A stretch of DNA of 64,000 nucleotides. It comes from an uncultured Bacteroidales bacterium. Its GTDB lineage: Bacteria > Bacteroidota > Bacteroidia > Bacteroidales > P3. Below, piece after piece: positions 1 through 8,878 of the stretch. Below the pieces are notes generated by a model, which saw only the letters and a list, made by a program, of their open reading frames with translations, was not told the DNA's origin and did not search any database. The first letter of the stretch is position 1. Every line of letters starts with the position of its first letter. The stretch lies in the NCBI GenBank assembly GCA_900318275.1, contig ONJY01000005.1, positions 32,667 through 96,666 on the forward strand, in the 5' to 3' direction. A program made the translations under genes and the position numbers.

Positions 1-165
1 GTTGTCGCTGTTGCGCAGCATCTCCAGTATGCCGAACTTCTTCATCAGGCGGCTCACCTGGAACACTATCGGTCCCCAGGCAATCCATTCTGCCTTCTCC
101 TGTGCCTCGCGGGCGCTGAGGTGCTCCTTGCTGTAGGCTTCTTTCAGTTTTGGGTTTAGGTACAT
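1..165 (-). CDS. SAM-dependent methyltransferase, N-terminal part (cut by window edge)
   Basis: Only the first 55 codons are inside the window; the gene continues past base 1. The start ATG is at 165-163, 17 nt downstream of the ketoacyl-synthase stop, so it is probably the last visible gene of the ammonia-lyase/reductase/synthase operon. The visible residues (MYLNPKLKEAYSKEH..., then EWIAWGPIVFQVSRLMKK) resemble the helical N-terminal dimerisation part of class I methyltransferases found in Bacteroidota aryl-polyene/flexirubin-type loci. No SAM-binding motif is visible because that part lies outside. The methyltransferase call is inference from this segment and from the neighbours. Confidence 0.5.
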   Translation of the reverse strand, partial: MYLNPKLKEAYSKEHLSAREAQEKAEWIAWGPIVFQVSRLMKKFGILEMLRNSDN

Positions 166-169
166 ATCT

Positions 170-198
170 CTATTATCAATTCTCAATTGTCAATTCTG
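170..198. repeat. Short CAATTCT-type tandem repeat between genes
   Basis: Imperfect tandem copies of a 7-8 base unit (TCAATTCTCAATTGTCAATT) fill the gap between the methyltransferase and the synthase. They run into the synthase gene, so its last residues and stop codon are written in repeat sequence. The same unit recurs at 46050-46106. Confidence 0.7.
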
Positions 199-1406
199 CG
201 AAGCACCAGCGCCGAGTTGGTGCCGCCGAAACCGAAGCTGTTGCTCAGCACGGTATCCACGCGCGTCTCAATGGTCTTGGTGGCCAGCTTCAGATGGGCG
301 CTGGCCTCGTCGGGGTTCTCGAAGTTTATGTTCGGCGCCACGAATCCGCCGTGCATCATCAGCAGGCTGTATACCGCCTCGCTGGCGCCGGCCATCCAGC
401 ATTCGTGTCCCGTCATGCTCTTGGTCGAGCTTATCCATGCGCGGTGTCCTTCGAAGAGGCGCCCGAGGGCCTTGGCCTCGTAGAGGTCGCCTTGCGGCGT
501 CGAGGTGGCGTGGGCGTTCACGTAGTCGATGTCGTCCACCGTCAGCCCTGCGTCCTGCAGCGCGCGGTGCATGGCGAGGGCGCTGCCGTCGTCGCTGGCC
601 TGCGATATGCCGCCGCCGTTGCTCGAGAATCCGTAGCCGCACACTTCGCCCAGTATTTGGGCACCGCGCTTCACGGCGTGCTCATACTCTTCCAGCACCA
701 GCGCAGCAGCGCCACCGCTGGGTATCAGGCCGTCGCGGTCGCGGTCGAAGGGCCGCGAGGCCTTCGTGGGCTCGTCCATGCGTTTGCTGAAGGCTCCCAG
801 CGCGTCGAACGAGGCCATGCTGTAGAGGTTGGTCTCCTGGGCACCGCCGCAGAGCACCATGTCCTGCAGCCCCTGGCGGATGAACATCGCACCGAGACCT
901 ATCGCGTGGCTTCCGCTGGCGCAGGCGGCGCTGACGCTGAAGTTGATGCCGCGCAGGTGGAAGATGGTGCTCATGTTCATGTTCACCGTCGAGTTCATGC
1001 TCTGGAATATCCAGCCGCTGCCCAGCAGCGCCGAGTCGTGCTTCTCGAGCATCAGCGTGTGGCTCTCAACGGTGGCCTTGGCCGACGAGTCGTTGCCCAT
1101 CAGCACGCCCACCTCGTTCTGCAGCAGGTAGTCGTCGTCGATGCCTGCCATCGCGAACGCCTCTTTCGAGGCCATGAAGGCGTATTCGGCCTCCTCGCTC
1201 ATGCCTGCGCGTAGACGGCGGTCGAGCAGCCCTTTGAGCACGGGTTTCTCCACGATGCCTGTCAGCGTGCTCTGGTAGCCGTATTCCTTGCGGGCCTCGT
1301 CGATGCCTATGCCCGAGCGGCCCTCATATAGCGACTGGCGCACCTCGTCGACATTCTTGCCGAGACACGACCAGATTCCTATTCCTGTAATTACTACTCG
1401 TCTCAT
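183..1406 (-). CDS. Beta-ketoacyl-ACP synthase (FabF-like KAS II family)
   Basis: Condensing enzyme of the thiolase fold that would extend an ACP-bound acyl chain with malonyl-ACP. Start taken at the ATG at 1406 (MRRVVITGIG), 407 residues; an ATG seven codons upstream lies in repeat sequence and is less likely. The Cys-His-His triad is complete: Cys162 in SAACASG, His299 in NAHATSTPQGD and His334 in SMTGHE. The glycine-rich end GFGGTNSALVL is typical. Its place with a ketoreductase, an ammonia-lyase and a methyltransferase suggests a dedicated polyene-building synthase (aryl-polyene or flexirubin type) rather than the housekeeping FabF. The pathway assignment is inference; the enzyme family is clear. 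Confidence 0.88.
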   Translation of the reverse strand: MRRVVITGIGIWSCLGKNVDEVRQSLYEGRSGIGIDEARKEYGYQSTLTGIVEKPVLKGLLDRRLRAGMSEEAEYAFMASKEAFAMAGIDDDYLLQNEVGVLMGNDSSAKATVESHTLMLEKHDSALLGSGWIFQSMNSTVNMNMSTIFHLRGINFSVSAACASGSHAIGLGAMFIRQGLQDMVLCGGAQETNLYSMASFDALGAFSKRMDEPTKASRPFDRDRDGLIPSGGAAALVLEEYEHAVKRGAQILGEVCGYGFSSNGGGISQASDDGSALAMHRALQDAGLTVDDIDYVNAHATSTPQGDLYEAKALGRLFEGHRAWISSTKSMTGHECWMAGASEAVYSLLMMHGGFVAPNINFENPDEASAHLKLATKTIETRVDTVLSNSFGFGGTNSALVLRRIDN

Positions 1407-1455
1407 AACTCTTGACTCTTGACTCATAACTCTTAACTCTTAACTCATAACTCAA
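1403..1455. repeat. Intergenic heptamer tandem repeat (ACTCTTA/ACTCTTG units)
   Basis: About seven imperfect copies of a 7-base unit (ACTCTTG, ACTCTTA, ACTCATA) fill the gap between the reductase stop and the synthase start and reach into both gene ends. A similar run is at about 63820-63845. Confidence 0.75.
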
Positions 1456-2180
1456 GTGTACAGCCCTCCGTTGATGTTCACCACCTCGCCGGTGATGTAG
1501 GCGGCCTCCTTCGAGGCGAGGAAGGCCACGAGTGCGGCCACCTCTTCGGGCTTGCCGAAGCGTCCTGCGGGTATCAGCTTCTTCAGCTCTCCTTCGTCGA
1601 GGTCCTTGGTCATGTCGGTGGCCACGAATCCCGGCGCCACAGCGTTCACCGTAACCTTGCGGGGTGCCACCTCCTGCGCCAGCGCCTTGGTGGCGCCTAT
1701 CACAGCCGCCTTGGCAGCGCTGTAGTTCGTCTGGCCAGGCATGCCCTTGATGCCGCTCAGCGACACTACGTTGACAATCCTGCCATAGCGCTTGGTCATC
1801 ATGCCCTTCACCACACGGCGCGTCAGGTAGAAGAAGCCGTTGAGCGTGGTGTCGAGCACCGAGTGCCATTGCTCGTCGGTCATGAACACCATGATGTTGT
1901 CCTGCCTGATGCCGGCGTTGTTCACCAGCACGGCTATGTAGTCGTCCGTGTGCTGAGCCTCCCATTGCTCCATGGCGGCCTCTATGGCCTTGGGGTCGGC
2001 GGTGTCGAAGGGCAGCAGCTCGCACACTCCGCCGGCGGCCTCGATGGCGGCCTTCGTCTCCTCGGCCGCTGCGGTGTTGCTCTTATAGTTGATGATTACG
2101 GGCATCCCGCCGGCAGCGAGCCGCATGGCCACAGCCCTGCCTATCCCTCGGGAACCTCCCGTAACAAGTGCGTATTCCAT
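1452..2180 (-). CDS. 3-oxoacyl-ACP reductase (FabG-like SDR)
   Basis: NADPH-dependent short-chain dehydrogenase, 242 residues, from the ATG at 2180 (MEYALVTGGSRGIG). An in-frame ATG 30 codons upstream would add a tail that no FabG has. Visible motifs are the cofactor loop TGGSRGIG, the NNAG motif, and the catalytic Ser-Tyr-Lys in VVSLSGIKG and NYSAAKAA; the C-terminal ITGEVVNINGGLYT is classic FabG. It would reduce the ketoacyl-ACP made by the neighbouring synthase. A 45-nt repeat-filled gap separates it from the synthase gene. A housekeeping FabG role cannot be excluded, but the neighbours favour specialised polyene synthesis. Confidence 0.87.
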   Translation of the reverse strand: MEYALVTGGSRGIGRAVAMRLAAGGMPVIINYKSNTAAAEETKAAIEAAGGVCELLPFDTADPKAIEAAMEQWEAQHTDDYIAVLVNNAGIRQDNIMVFMTDEQWHSVLDTTLNGFFYLTRRVVKGMMTKRYGRIVNVVSLSGIKGMPGQTNYSAAKAAVIGATKALAQEVAPRKVTVNAVAPGFVATDMTKDLDEGELKKLIPAGRFGKPEEVAALVAFLASKEAAYITGEVVNINGGLYT

Positions 2181-2359
2181 ATCTTGTTCTGTTCTTTTTA
2201 CGGCTAATTTTGCGAATTTAACGAAGCTGCGCAGGTCAATTGCTGGGCGAATTACTCGAATTGTAGACATTGTCGACCATTGAATTAGAGTAATTCGACG
2301 ATAATCCCAATCCCGACAATTTGTTTAATTCGTGTAATTCGCCGTTCATGTCTAATGTT
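2181..2359. other. 179-nt gap with GAATTAC/CGAATT repeats
   Basis: No gene seen. The gap has several related copies of an AATTCG/GAATTAC motif in both orientations (around 2211-2222, 2250-2262, 2288-2300 and 2327-2345). No clear promoter or terminator is visible, so the reductase may be read through from the ammonia-lyase gene. Confidence 0.5.
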
Positions 2360-3868
2360 TTAACTTCTCAGCATCTCCTCCACCTTGGCAATCTCGTCAT
2401 AGAACGGCGTGTCGTCGACGAAGGCCGGCACTATGGCGTTCACCTTGTCGTACATGGCCCGTGTGGCGGGGCTCAGCTTGTCGGCCTTCTTCAGTATGTC
2501 CGTCGCCTGGCGAAGGGCTATCATGTGGATGGCCATCACCTGGTAGGCGTTGTCTATCACCTTGCGGCACAGCAGGGCGCTGTTGGTGCCCATGCTCACG
2601 ATGTCCTGGTTGTCGTTGTTGTTGGGAATGGTGTGCACATAGTTGGGCATCGACAGCGTCTGGCACTCGGCTGTGGTGCTCGTCGCCGTGAACTGGCAGG
2701 CCTGCATGCCGTAGTTCAGGCCCAGGGTGCCCATGTTCAGGAACGGCGGCAGGATGCCGTTGATGCGGTCGTGGAACAGGTAGTTCATCTGCCGCTCGGC
2801 TGTCTGCGCCAGACGCGTGACGGCTATCTTCACCTTGTCGGCCTCCAGCGATATGTAGTCGCCGTGGAAGTTGCCGCCGTGATACACGTTCTTGCTGTCG
2901 GGATCCACTATCGGGTTGTCGCTGGCCGAGTTGAACTCCTCCTCTATCACGCGGCGGCTGTTCTGCAGCGTCTCCCACACCGGACCCAGTATCTGCGGCG
3001 TGCAGCGCAGCGAGTAGTAGGCCTGCACCTTGTGCTCGAAATAGCTCTTACCCTTCTGCTCCTCGCTGTAGAGGTGGTGCTCGCGTTTGCTCAGGCATTG
3101 GCTGCCTTTGGCCAGCTCGCGCATGCGCTGCGCCGTGTAGCGCTGCCCCTCGTGGCGGCGCACGCTGTTCAGCTCGTCGGCCATCCAGTCGTCGTAGCTT
3201 GCCGCCACCTCGTTCATCCACACCGCCGTCAGCAGGCTCAGCTCGAGCAGCCGCTCGGCATAGTGCTGGTTCACGGCCGAGATGCCCGTCATCACCGACG
3301 TGCCGTTGGTGATGCTCAAGCCCTCGCGGATGTACATCTTCAACGGCTCAAGGCCGCACTCGCGCATCACATCCTTCGTCTCGCGCCACTCGCCGCGATA
3401 GTGCACCTTGCCCTCGCCGATGAGCGTCAGCGCTATGTGCGCCAGCTGCACCAGGTCGCCGCTCGCGCCCACCGAGCCGTGCTCGGGGATGTAGGGATGG
3501 ATGCCTCGGTTGATGAACTCCTGCAGCAACAGCGCCACGCTCGGATGCACGCCGCTGCGCCCCTGCAGCAGGTTCGTCAGGCGCGCTATCATTGCCCCCT
3601 TCACATACAGGTCGCCCAGCGGTTCGCCGGCACCCGTGGAGTGGCTGCGGATGATGTTGTATTGCAAATCGCTCAGGTAGCGGTCGTCCACGCGCCATTG
3701 CGCCATCGGGCCGAAACCCGTGTTGATGCCGTAGATGACCTTCTCGGCGGCGAACTCCTTCAGGAACTCGTAGCATCGCTCCATGCCTGCCAATTGTTCC
3801 TTGCTCACCTGCATCTTGGCACCGCCAAAGAGCATTTTCTCTATCTCACCAAAGGTGATATTCTTCAT
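2360..3868 (-). CDS. Aromatic amino-acid ammonia-lyase (HAL/PAL/TAL family)
   Basis: Removes ammonia from histidine, phenylalanine or tyrosine to give an unsaturated acid, using the self-made MIO cofactor. 502 residues, the usual family length. The MIO triad Ala135-Ser136-Gly137 lies in GSVGASGDL; the catalytic-loop tyrosine is in YGINTGFGP. The substrate-selecting pair is Ser75-His76 (RSHSTG), as usual in histidine enzymes, yet the neighbours (synthase, reductase, methyltransferase; no hutU, hutI or hutG) suggest it makes a cinnamate or coumarate starter for a pigment, as in flexirubin loci. Substrate is therefore open. First gene of its operon, with a -7 promoter element about 55 nt upstream. 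Confidence 0.85.
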   Translation of the reverse strand: MKNITFGEIEKMLFGGAKMQVSKEQLAGMERCYEFLKEFAAEKVIYGINTGFGPMAQWRVDDRYLSDLQYNIIRSHSTGAGEPLGDLYVKGAMIARLTNLLQGRSGVHPSVALLLQEFINRGIHPYIPEHGSVGASGDLVQLAHIALTLIGEGKVHYRGEWRETKDVMRECGLEPLKMYIREGLSITNGTSVMTGISAVNQHYAERLLELSLLTAVWMNEVAASYDDWMADELNSVRRHEGQRYTAQRMRELAKGSQCLSKREHHLYSEEQKGKSYFEHKVQAYYSLRCTPQILGPVWETLQNSRRVIEEEFNSASDNPIVDPDSKNVYHGGNFHGDYISLEADKVKIAVTRLAQTAERQMNYLFHDRINGILPPFLNMGTLGLNYGMQACQFTATSTTAECQTLSMPNYVHTIPNNNDNQDIVSMGTNSALLCRKVIDNAYQVMAIHMIALRQATDILKKADKLSPATRAMYDKVNAIVPAFVDDTPFYDEIAKVEEMLRS

Positions 3869-3921
3869 AGTTAGTTGTTTTTCAGTTCGTTGTTGGTGGT
3901 CGGCGCTTTTTTACGCCAATG

Positions 3922-3929
3922 CAAAGGTA
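3922..3929 (-). promoter_or_regulatory. Promoter -7 element (TACCTTTG) for the ammonia-lyase operon
   Basis: Minus-strand TACCTTTG matches the Bacteroidota -7 consensus TAnnTTTG. It lies about 55 nt before the ammonia-lyase start. No clear -33 TTTG is seen. Confidence 0.6.
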
Positions 3930-4322
3930 ATAAATATTTCTATATATATAATTATATTTTTCAGTATTTTTCTTATTCCCGCCTAAATCCCGCCTAATTC
4001 CCACCAAAATCCCGCCATAATCCTCCCCGCTTCCATCCTGCTTCCGCCCCTCAGCACCCGCGCCATTCCCACGCCATTCCCACGCCATTTCGACCATCCT
4101 TCGACCATCGTTTAACTATCGTTCTTCAGTTCTGTACTGAAGAAATATGGTCGAAGGATGGTCGAAGGATGGTTGAAGTGACGTTCCTACTACGGAAGGA
4201 AATGGTGGCGTCGGTGGATAAAGATGGCATTAAAACATGATATGACGAGGTGCGGAAGGTTGTCGGTTGGCTTTTGGCACGCTTTTTGTTGAAAATAGAT
4301 TACGCATGTGCAGGATTTTTTG
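3930..4322. repeat. Non-coding region with tandem repeats and a large palindrome
   Basis: About 390 nt without a convincing gene between divergent promoters. From 3978 to 4090 there are degenerate C-rich tandem units (CCCGCC/TAAAT type, then three copies of CGCCATTCCCA). At 4092-4163 a nested palindrome follows: outer arms of 17 bp (4092-4108 with 4147-4163) and an inner 9-bp hairpin (TTCTTCAGT 4122-4130 with ACTGAAGAA 4136-4144). Sub-motifs CGACCATCG and ACTGAAGAA recur at 16967-17031 and 35753-35858. Confidence 0.7.
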
Positions 4323-4330
4323 TATCTTTG
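4323..4330 (+). promoter_or_regulatory. Promoter -7 element (TATCTTTG) for secA
   Basis: TATCTTTG matches TAnnTTTG and lies 77 nt before the secA start. No TTTG at the expected -33 distance is obvious. Confidence 0.6.
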
Positions 4331-4407
4331 CGGTGCGTCGTGTGGTGCGTCGTGCGCCGCAAGATGCTGTGTGTTATTATATTGGAAACAAAATAGAAAT
4401 TTAGAAT

Positions 4408-7400
4408 ATGGCAAATTTTTTGACCAAGATTTTCGGAGACAAGAGTCAGCGCGACCTGAAGACGGTGAAACCGTTCCTCGACGCCACCCTTGCCGCCTAT
4501 CCCGCCATACAGGCCCTCGACAACGACGGCCTGCGTGCCAAGACCGTTGAGTTTAAGGAGCGTATAGCCAAGACCATAGAGGCTGAGGAGAACGAGCTGA
4601 AGCAGATGCGCGACCGCATCGACGCCGAGTACGACATGCCGGTGGACGAGAAGGAACAGCTCTACAAGCGTATCGATGAGCTGGAGAAGCAGAGCTACGA
4701 CAAGACGCAGAAGGTGCTCGACGAGATACTGCCCGAGGCTTTCGCCGTGGTGAAGGAGACCGCGCGCCGCTTTGCGCAGAACGAGACGGTGACGGTCACC
4801 GCCACCGACCACGACCGCGACCTGGCGGCTACGCACGCCTCGATAACCATCGAGGGCGACAAGGCCGTGTACCAGAACCATTGGATGGCCGGCGGCAACG
4901 AGATCACTTGGGACATGGTGCACTACGACGTGCAGATCATCGGCGGCGTGGTGCTGCACAGCGGCAAGATTGCCGAGATGGCCACGGGCGAGGGTAAGAC
5001 GCTGGTGGCCACGTTGCCCGTCTACCTCAACGCCTTGCCCGGAAAGGGTGTGCATGTGGTCACGGTGAACGACTACCTGGCCAAGCGTGACTCCGAGTGG
5101 ATGGGCATGCTCTTCGAGTTCCACGGCCTCAGCGTCGACTGCATCGACAAGTGGGAGCCCCACAGCGACGAGCGCAAGCGCGCCTACAACAGCGACATCA
5201 CTTACGGCACGAACAATGAGTTCGGCTTTGACTACCTGCGCGACAACATGAGCCGCAACCCCGAGGAGCTGGTGCAGCGCGGCCACAACTACGCCATCGT
5301 CGACGAGGTGGACTCGGTGCTCATCGACGACGCCCGTACGCCTCTCATCATCAGCGGCCCTACGGGCAAGGATGACGATGAGCAGGAGTTCTACCGCTTC
5401 AAGCCCACCATTGAGAAACTCTACAACGCCCAGCGCCAGCTGGTGACCAACATACTGGCCGAGGCCAAGAAAGGTATAGCCGCCAACCCCGACCCCAAGC
5501 CCGAGGACGAGTGCGCCAAGCAGCTGCTCCGCGCCTATCGCGGCCTGCCCAAGAACAACGCCCTCATCAAGTACCTCTCCGAGAGCGGTATCAAGAGCAT
5601 CCTGCTCAAGACGGAGAACTTCTACATGCAGGAGCAGAACAAGTACATGCACATCATCGACGATGAGCTCTTCTTCGTCATCGACGAGAAGAACCGCCAG
5701 GTGGAGCTCACCGACAAGGGCATGGAATACCTCACCTCGCTGGGTGAGGACCCCAACTTCTACCAGCTGCCCGACATAGGGTCGGCCATCGCCGAGGTGG
5801 AGAACAACGCCAGCCTGACGCCCGAGCAGAAGGCCGAGGCCAAGGACAAGATATACTCTGACTTCGCCGTGCAGAGCGAGCGCGTGCACACCGTTGACCA
5901 GCTGCTGAAGGCCTACACGCTGTTCGTGCGCGATGTTGACTACATCCTCACCGAGGACAACCAGGTGAAGATTGTCGACGAGCAGACGGGCCGTATCATG
6001 GAGGGCCGCCGTTGGAGCGACGGTCTGCATCAGGCTGTCGAGGCCAAGGAAAACGCCAAGGTGGAGGCTGCCACGCAGACCTACGCCACCATCACGTTGC
6101 AGAACTACTTCCGCATGTACAAGAAGTTGGCCGGCATGACGGGTACAGCCTCGACCGAGGCCGGCGAGTTCTGGAACATCTACAAGCTCGACGTGGTGGA
6201 GATACCCACCAACAAGCCTGTGGCGCGCAACGACATGGACGACATGATCTACAAGACCAAGCGCGAGAAGTTCAAGGCTGTCATCGACGAGGTGGAGCGC
6301 CTGATAGGCGAGGGTAGGCCTGTGCTGGTGGGTACCACGAGTGTGGAGACATCCGAGTTGCTCTCGAAGATGCTCAAGATGAAGAAGATACCGCATAATG
6401 TGCTGAATGCCAAGCTTCACCAGAAGGAGGCCGACATTGTGGCGCAGGCCGGTGAGCCGGGACGCGTGACCATAGCCACCAACATGGCTGGTCGTGGTAC
6501 GGATATAAAGCTCAAGGGCGACGTGAAGGAGCGCGGCGGTTTGGCCATCATAGGCACCGAGCGTCATGAGAGCCGTCGCGTTGACCGTCAGCTTCGCGGT
6601 CGTGCCGGTCGTCAGGGCGATCCGGGTTCGAGCCTCTTCTTCGTCTCGCTCGAGGACGACCTGATGCGCCTCTTCGGCAGCGAACGCATAGCCTCGGTCA
6701 TGGACCGCATGGGTCTGCAGGAAGGCGAGGTGATACAGCACTCCATGATTACCAAGCAGATTGAGCGCGCCCAGAAGAAGGTCGAGGAGAACAACTTCGG
6801 CATGCGTAAGCGCCTGCTGGAGTATGACGACGTGATGAACAACCAGCGTACCGTCATCTACAACAAGCGTCGCAATGCCCTCTACGGCGACCGTCTGTCG
6901 ATAGACATCAGCAACATGTTCTTCGACACCTGCGAGCTGCTCTATACCGAAGGCAGCGACTGGGATGACTTCAAGCTTGAAGTCATCAAGGTCTTCGCCC
7001 ACGAGGTGCCGATGAGCGAGAAGGAATTCCTTTCTCTGCACCGCAAGGACGCCATACAGCTGCTCTACGACCAGTGCTTCACGGCCTACAAGGAGCGCAT
7101 GCAGAAACTTTGCGAAAACGCCTGGCCATTCATCAAGAACATCGCCGAGAACACGCGTTACATAAATGTCGCCTTCCCCATCTCCGACGGCAAGAAAGTG
7201 CTCAACGTTGTGGTGCCTGTGAAGAAGGCCTACGATACCCACGGCCGTGAGCTGCAGCTGAGCATCGAGAAGGGTATCACTCTGGCTATCATCGACGACT
7301 TATGGAAAGAGCACCTGCGCCAGCTCGACGACCTGCGCCAGAGCGTGCAGAACGCAGCCTACGAGCAGAAAGACCCGTTGCTTATATATAAGTTTGAGAG

Positions 7401-7722
7401 TTTCAAGCTCTTCGAGCAGATGCTGCTGAATATCAACCGCGAGATCACCAGCTTCCTGAGCCGTGCCTCTCTGCCGTTGCCGGACGAGAGTCAGGTGCGC
7501 GAGGCGCGTCAGCCGCAAGCTCCGCAGCGCGGACTGCGCGCCGGACGCGACAACCAGTTTGACCGTGCCGCCCAGCAGCAACAGCAGGCCATCGACAACA
7601 GCCGCCAGCAGCCCCAGAAAGTGATGCCGGTGCACGTGGAGAAGAAAGTCGGCCGCAACGACCCATGCCCCTGCGGAAGCGGAAAGAAATACAAAAACTG
7701 CCACGGCCGCGACGCCGAATAA
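4408..7722 (+). CDS. secA: Preprotein translocase ATPase SecA
   Basis: Motor of the Sec pathway that pushes unfolded preproteins through SecYEG. 1104 residues, longer than the 901 of E. coli, as is usual in Bacteroidota because of insertions in the N-terminal half. Walker A is in [12 protein letters not shown], the DEAD-type Walker B in [16 protein letters not shown], the second helicase lobe in [12 protein letters not shown] and [14 protein letters not shown] Gln-rich linker leads to the C-terminal zinc motif ([19 protein letters not shown]), which in known SecA binds SecB and lipids. It has its own promoter at 4323 and a terminator at 7747. Confidence 0.98.
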   Translation: MANFLTKIFGDKSQRDLKTVKPFLDATLAAYPAIQALDNDGLRAKTVEFKERIAKTIEAEENELKQMRDRIDAEYDMPVDEKEQLYKRIDELEKQSYDKTQKVLDEILPEAFAVVKETARRFAQNETVTVTATDHDRDLAATHASITIEGDKAVYQNHWMAGGNEITWDMVHYDVQIIGGVVLHSGKIAEMATGEGKTLVATLPVYLNALPGKGVHVVTVNDYLAKRDSEWMGMLFEFHGLSVDCIDKWEPHSDERKRAYNSDITYGTNNEFGFDYLRDNMSRNPEELVQRGHNYAIVDEVDSVLIDDARTPLIISGPTGKDDDEQEFYRFKPTIEKLYNAQRQLVTNILAEAKKGIAANPDPKPEDECAKQLLRAYRGLPKNNALIKYLSESGIKSILLKTENFYMQEQNKYMHIIDDELFFVIDEKNRQVELTDKGMEYLTSLGEDPNFYQLPDIGSAIAEVENNASLTPEQKAEAKDKIYSDFAVQSERVHTVDQLLKAYTLFVRDVDYILTEDNQVKIVDEQTGRIMEGRRWSDGLHQAVEAKENAKVEAATQTYATITLQNYFRMYKKLAGMTGTASTEAGEFWNIYKLDVVEIPTNKPVARNDMDDMIYKTKREKFKAVIDEVERLIGEGRPVLVGTTSVETSELLSKMLKMKKIPHNVLNAKLHQKEADIVAQAGEPGRVTIATNMAGRGTDIKLKGDVKERGGLAIIGTERHESRRVDRQLRGRAGRQGDPGSSLFFVSLEDDLMRLFGSERIASVMDRMGLQEGEVIQHSMITKQIERAQKKVEENNFGMRKRLLEYDDVMNNQRTVIYNKRRNALYGDRLSIDISNMFFDTCELLYTEGSDWDDFKLEVIKVFAHEVPMSEKEFLSLHRKDAIQLLYDQCFTAYKERMQKLCENAWPFIKNIAENTRYINVAFPISDGKKVLNVVVPVKKAYDTHGRELQLSIEKGITLAIIDDLWKEHLRQLDDLRQSVQNAAYEQKDPLLIYKFESFKLFEQMLLNINREITSFLSRASLPLPDESQVREARQPQAPQRGLRAGRDNQFDRAAQQQQQAIDNSRQQPQKVMPVHVEKKVGRNDPCPCGSGKKYKNCHGRDAE

Positions 7723-7746
7723 TCCACAAAGCAGCCAGTGTTTTAC

Positions 7747-7786
7747 CAGACTGGAAAAAAATTTATTTTGCCAGTCTGTTTTTTTT
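7747..7786 (+). terminator. Rho-independent terminator of secA
   Basis: Stem CAGACTGG (7747-7754) with CCAGTCTG (7771-7778), an A/T-rich loop, then eight T (7779-7786). It starts 24 nt after the secA stop. The -33 element of the next promoter lies inside the loop. Confidence 0.85.
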
Positions 7787-7797
7787 ATGTACTTTTG
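7767..7797 (+). promoter_or_regulatory. Promoter (TTTG - 19 nt - TACTTTTG)
   Basis: -33 TTTG at 7767-7770 and -7 TACTTTTG at 7790-7797 with a 19-nt spacer, an excellent match to the Bacteroidota consensus. Transcription should begin near 7803-7806, about 240 nt before the lipoprotein start and right at the edge of the structured region. Confidence 0.75.
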
Positions 7798-7803
7798 CAC
7801 TTG

Positions 7804-7990
7804 ATTTCGGAGAAGGAATCATGAAGCGTTATGCTCGATCTGCTGATGAGAACCTAGGAAACTTTCAACAGCAATAAACAGGGTCGGTATAATGGTTCGC
7901 GCGTATGGCGTGGACTGTCAATCCATCTTTGTTTATTATGGTTTTCCTAGGACCTTCATCAGCGAGAGGAACATACAGTGCCACGCTTTT
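7804..7990 (+). ncRNA. Candidate structured RNA (long imperfect hairpin; 6S-like shape)
   Basis: The two halves pair over most of their length: AAGCGT (7824-7829) with ACGCTT (7983-7988), TATG (7830-7833) with CATA (7972-7975), GCTGATGA (7842-7849) with TCATCAGC (7956-7963), CCTAGGAAA (7853-7861) with TTTCCTAGG (7943-7951), and AATAAACA (7873-7880) with TGTTTATT (7930-7937). A bulged asymmetric loop (7862-7872 against 7938-7942) sits in the middle. One long arm with a central bubble and a total near 190 nt resembles 6S RNA; a dedicated promoter starts at its edge. It could instead be the 5' leader of the lipoprotein mRNA. The pairing is visible; the 6S idea is inference. Confidence 0.5.
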
Positions 7991-8044
7991 GTTATTGATT
8001 GCCTGTTGCGGTACGGACGGGAGAATAAAAAACAAACAAACAAA

Positions 8045-8815
8045 ATGTTCAAAAGCATCAAAACAATGACATTGCTGCTTGCAGCGACAACCCTGCTTGC
8101 TGTTTCTTGTGGCAAGGACAACACCGAACCGGAAGCTAATGGCGGTGGCTCTGCCGGGGGCACAGCCACACCAGCCATCACTGAATCCAGTATTATTGGA
8201 ACATGGGGTTACAAAAGTACCCATGCGTTGACTGGCAATGAGTTGGTGATTAAGGGCGACCATACGGTTACATTCGATGGGAAGACCTACAACTGGACTC
8301 TCACAGACAATCAGTTTGTCGCCAATGCAGGAAACTATTTCAAGATTGAGTTTACTATTAACGCCATCAACGAGAAGAGCATGGATATAAGCGGAGGAGC
8401 CAAGCGCTATAACGGCAGCAGTCAAGAATGGTACACAGAAAAGAATATGACGGGAACAGTTGTCAAAACAGTGACGGAGGTCCTCTCAGGTTTGCCGGAT
8501 GACCTTGTTGTAGGAGACTGGGTGTTTTCCGGCACTCTTGGAAGCGGATGGCCGTTGCAAGTGTCAGACGACCATACCTGCGTTTGGAATTACAACTATA
8601 CCAGCAATTGGAATACCGTGGGACCGGTCTTTAAGGCTCGTGGTACAGGCAACTTTCCGCGTTTTAAGATGCAGTTCACTGTAGATAGTGTAACCACATC
8701 GGCGACAAATGCTATAATGTATGTCACCGGAGAATACAGAGATAGCGTATACCGCATATCTGGTTGGGAGGAAACAGGCAATGAACTTGTCGGTATGTTT
8801 ACCAAGAGTTTCTAA
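8045..8815 (+). CDS. Lipoprotein of unknown function with two similar beta-rich halves
   Basis: 256 residues from the ATG at 8045. An upstream in-frame ATG at 7892 would run through the structured RNA and destroy the signal peptide. Signal sequence MFKSIKTMTLLLAATTLLAVSC with lipobox LAVSC (Cys22) shows export and lipid anchoring. A short Gly/Ser-rich linker follows. Two segments of about 100 residues each begin with a GxW motif (IIGTWGY near 55, VVGDWVF near 160) and are rich in alternating beta-type residues, which suggests a lipocalin-like repeat. The function is not recognised. It is expressed either from the promoter at 7767 or from one not seen, and ends at a strong two-way terminator. 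Confidence 0.75.
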   Translation: MFKSIKTMTLLLAATTLLAVSCGKDNTEPEANGGGSAGGTATPAITESSIIGTWGYKSTHALTGNELVIKGDHTVTFDGKTYNWTLTDNQFVANAGNYFKIEFTINAINEKSMDISGGAKRYNGSSQEWYTEKNMTGTVVKTVTEVLSGLPDDLVVGDWVFSGTLGSGWPLQVSDDHTCVWNYNYTSNWNTVGPVFKARGTGNFPRFKMQFTVDSVTTSATNAIMYVTGEYRDSVYRISGWEETGNELVGMFTKSF

Positions 8816-8820
8816 CACAC

Positions 8821-8864
8821 AAATAAGCAGAGGCCCCACGCTGAACGTGGGGCCTCTCTTATTT
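8821..8864. terminator. Bidirectional terminator between convergent genes
   Basis: Perfect 12-bp stem AGAGGCCCCACG (8829-8840) with CGTGGGGCCTCT (8846-8857), loop CTGAA, flanked by AAATAAG and CTTATTT, which can also pair. It serves both the lipoprotein gene (plus) and the PepSY-like gene (minus). Confidence 0.9.
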
Positions 8865-8878
8865 ACAGGAGTTGTCGC

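Noticed and set aside
150-1214. Plus-strand frame opposite the ketoacyl synthase
   Set aside because: Complement of a complete FabF-type gene, with no domain of its own. The same holds for the plus-strand frame at 2321-3874 opposite the ammonia-lyase.
4300-7242. Very long open frame on the minus strand opposite secA
   Set aside because: It is the complement of secA codons in GC-rich DNA. The translation is His/Val/Leu-rich without motifs, and the plus strand encodes an unmistakable SecA.
7892-8044. 51-codon N-terminal extension of the lipoprotein
   Set aside because: It runs through the paired structured region and would bury the lipoprotein signal peptide.
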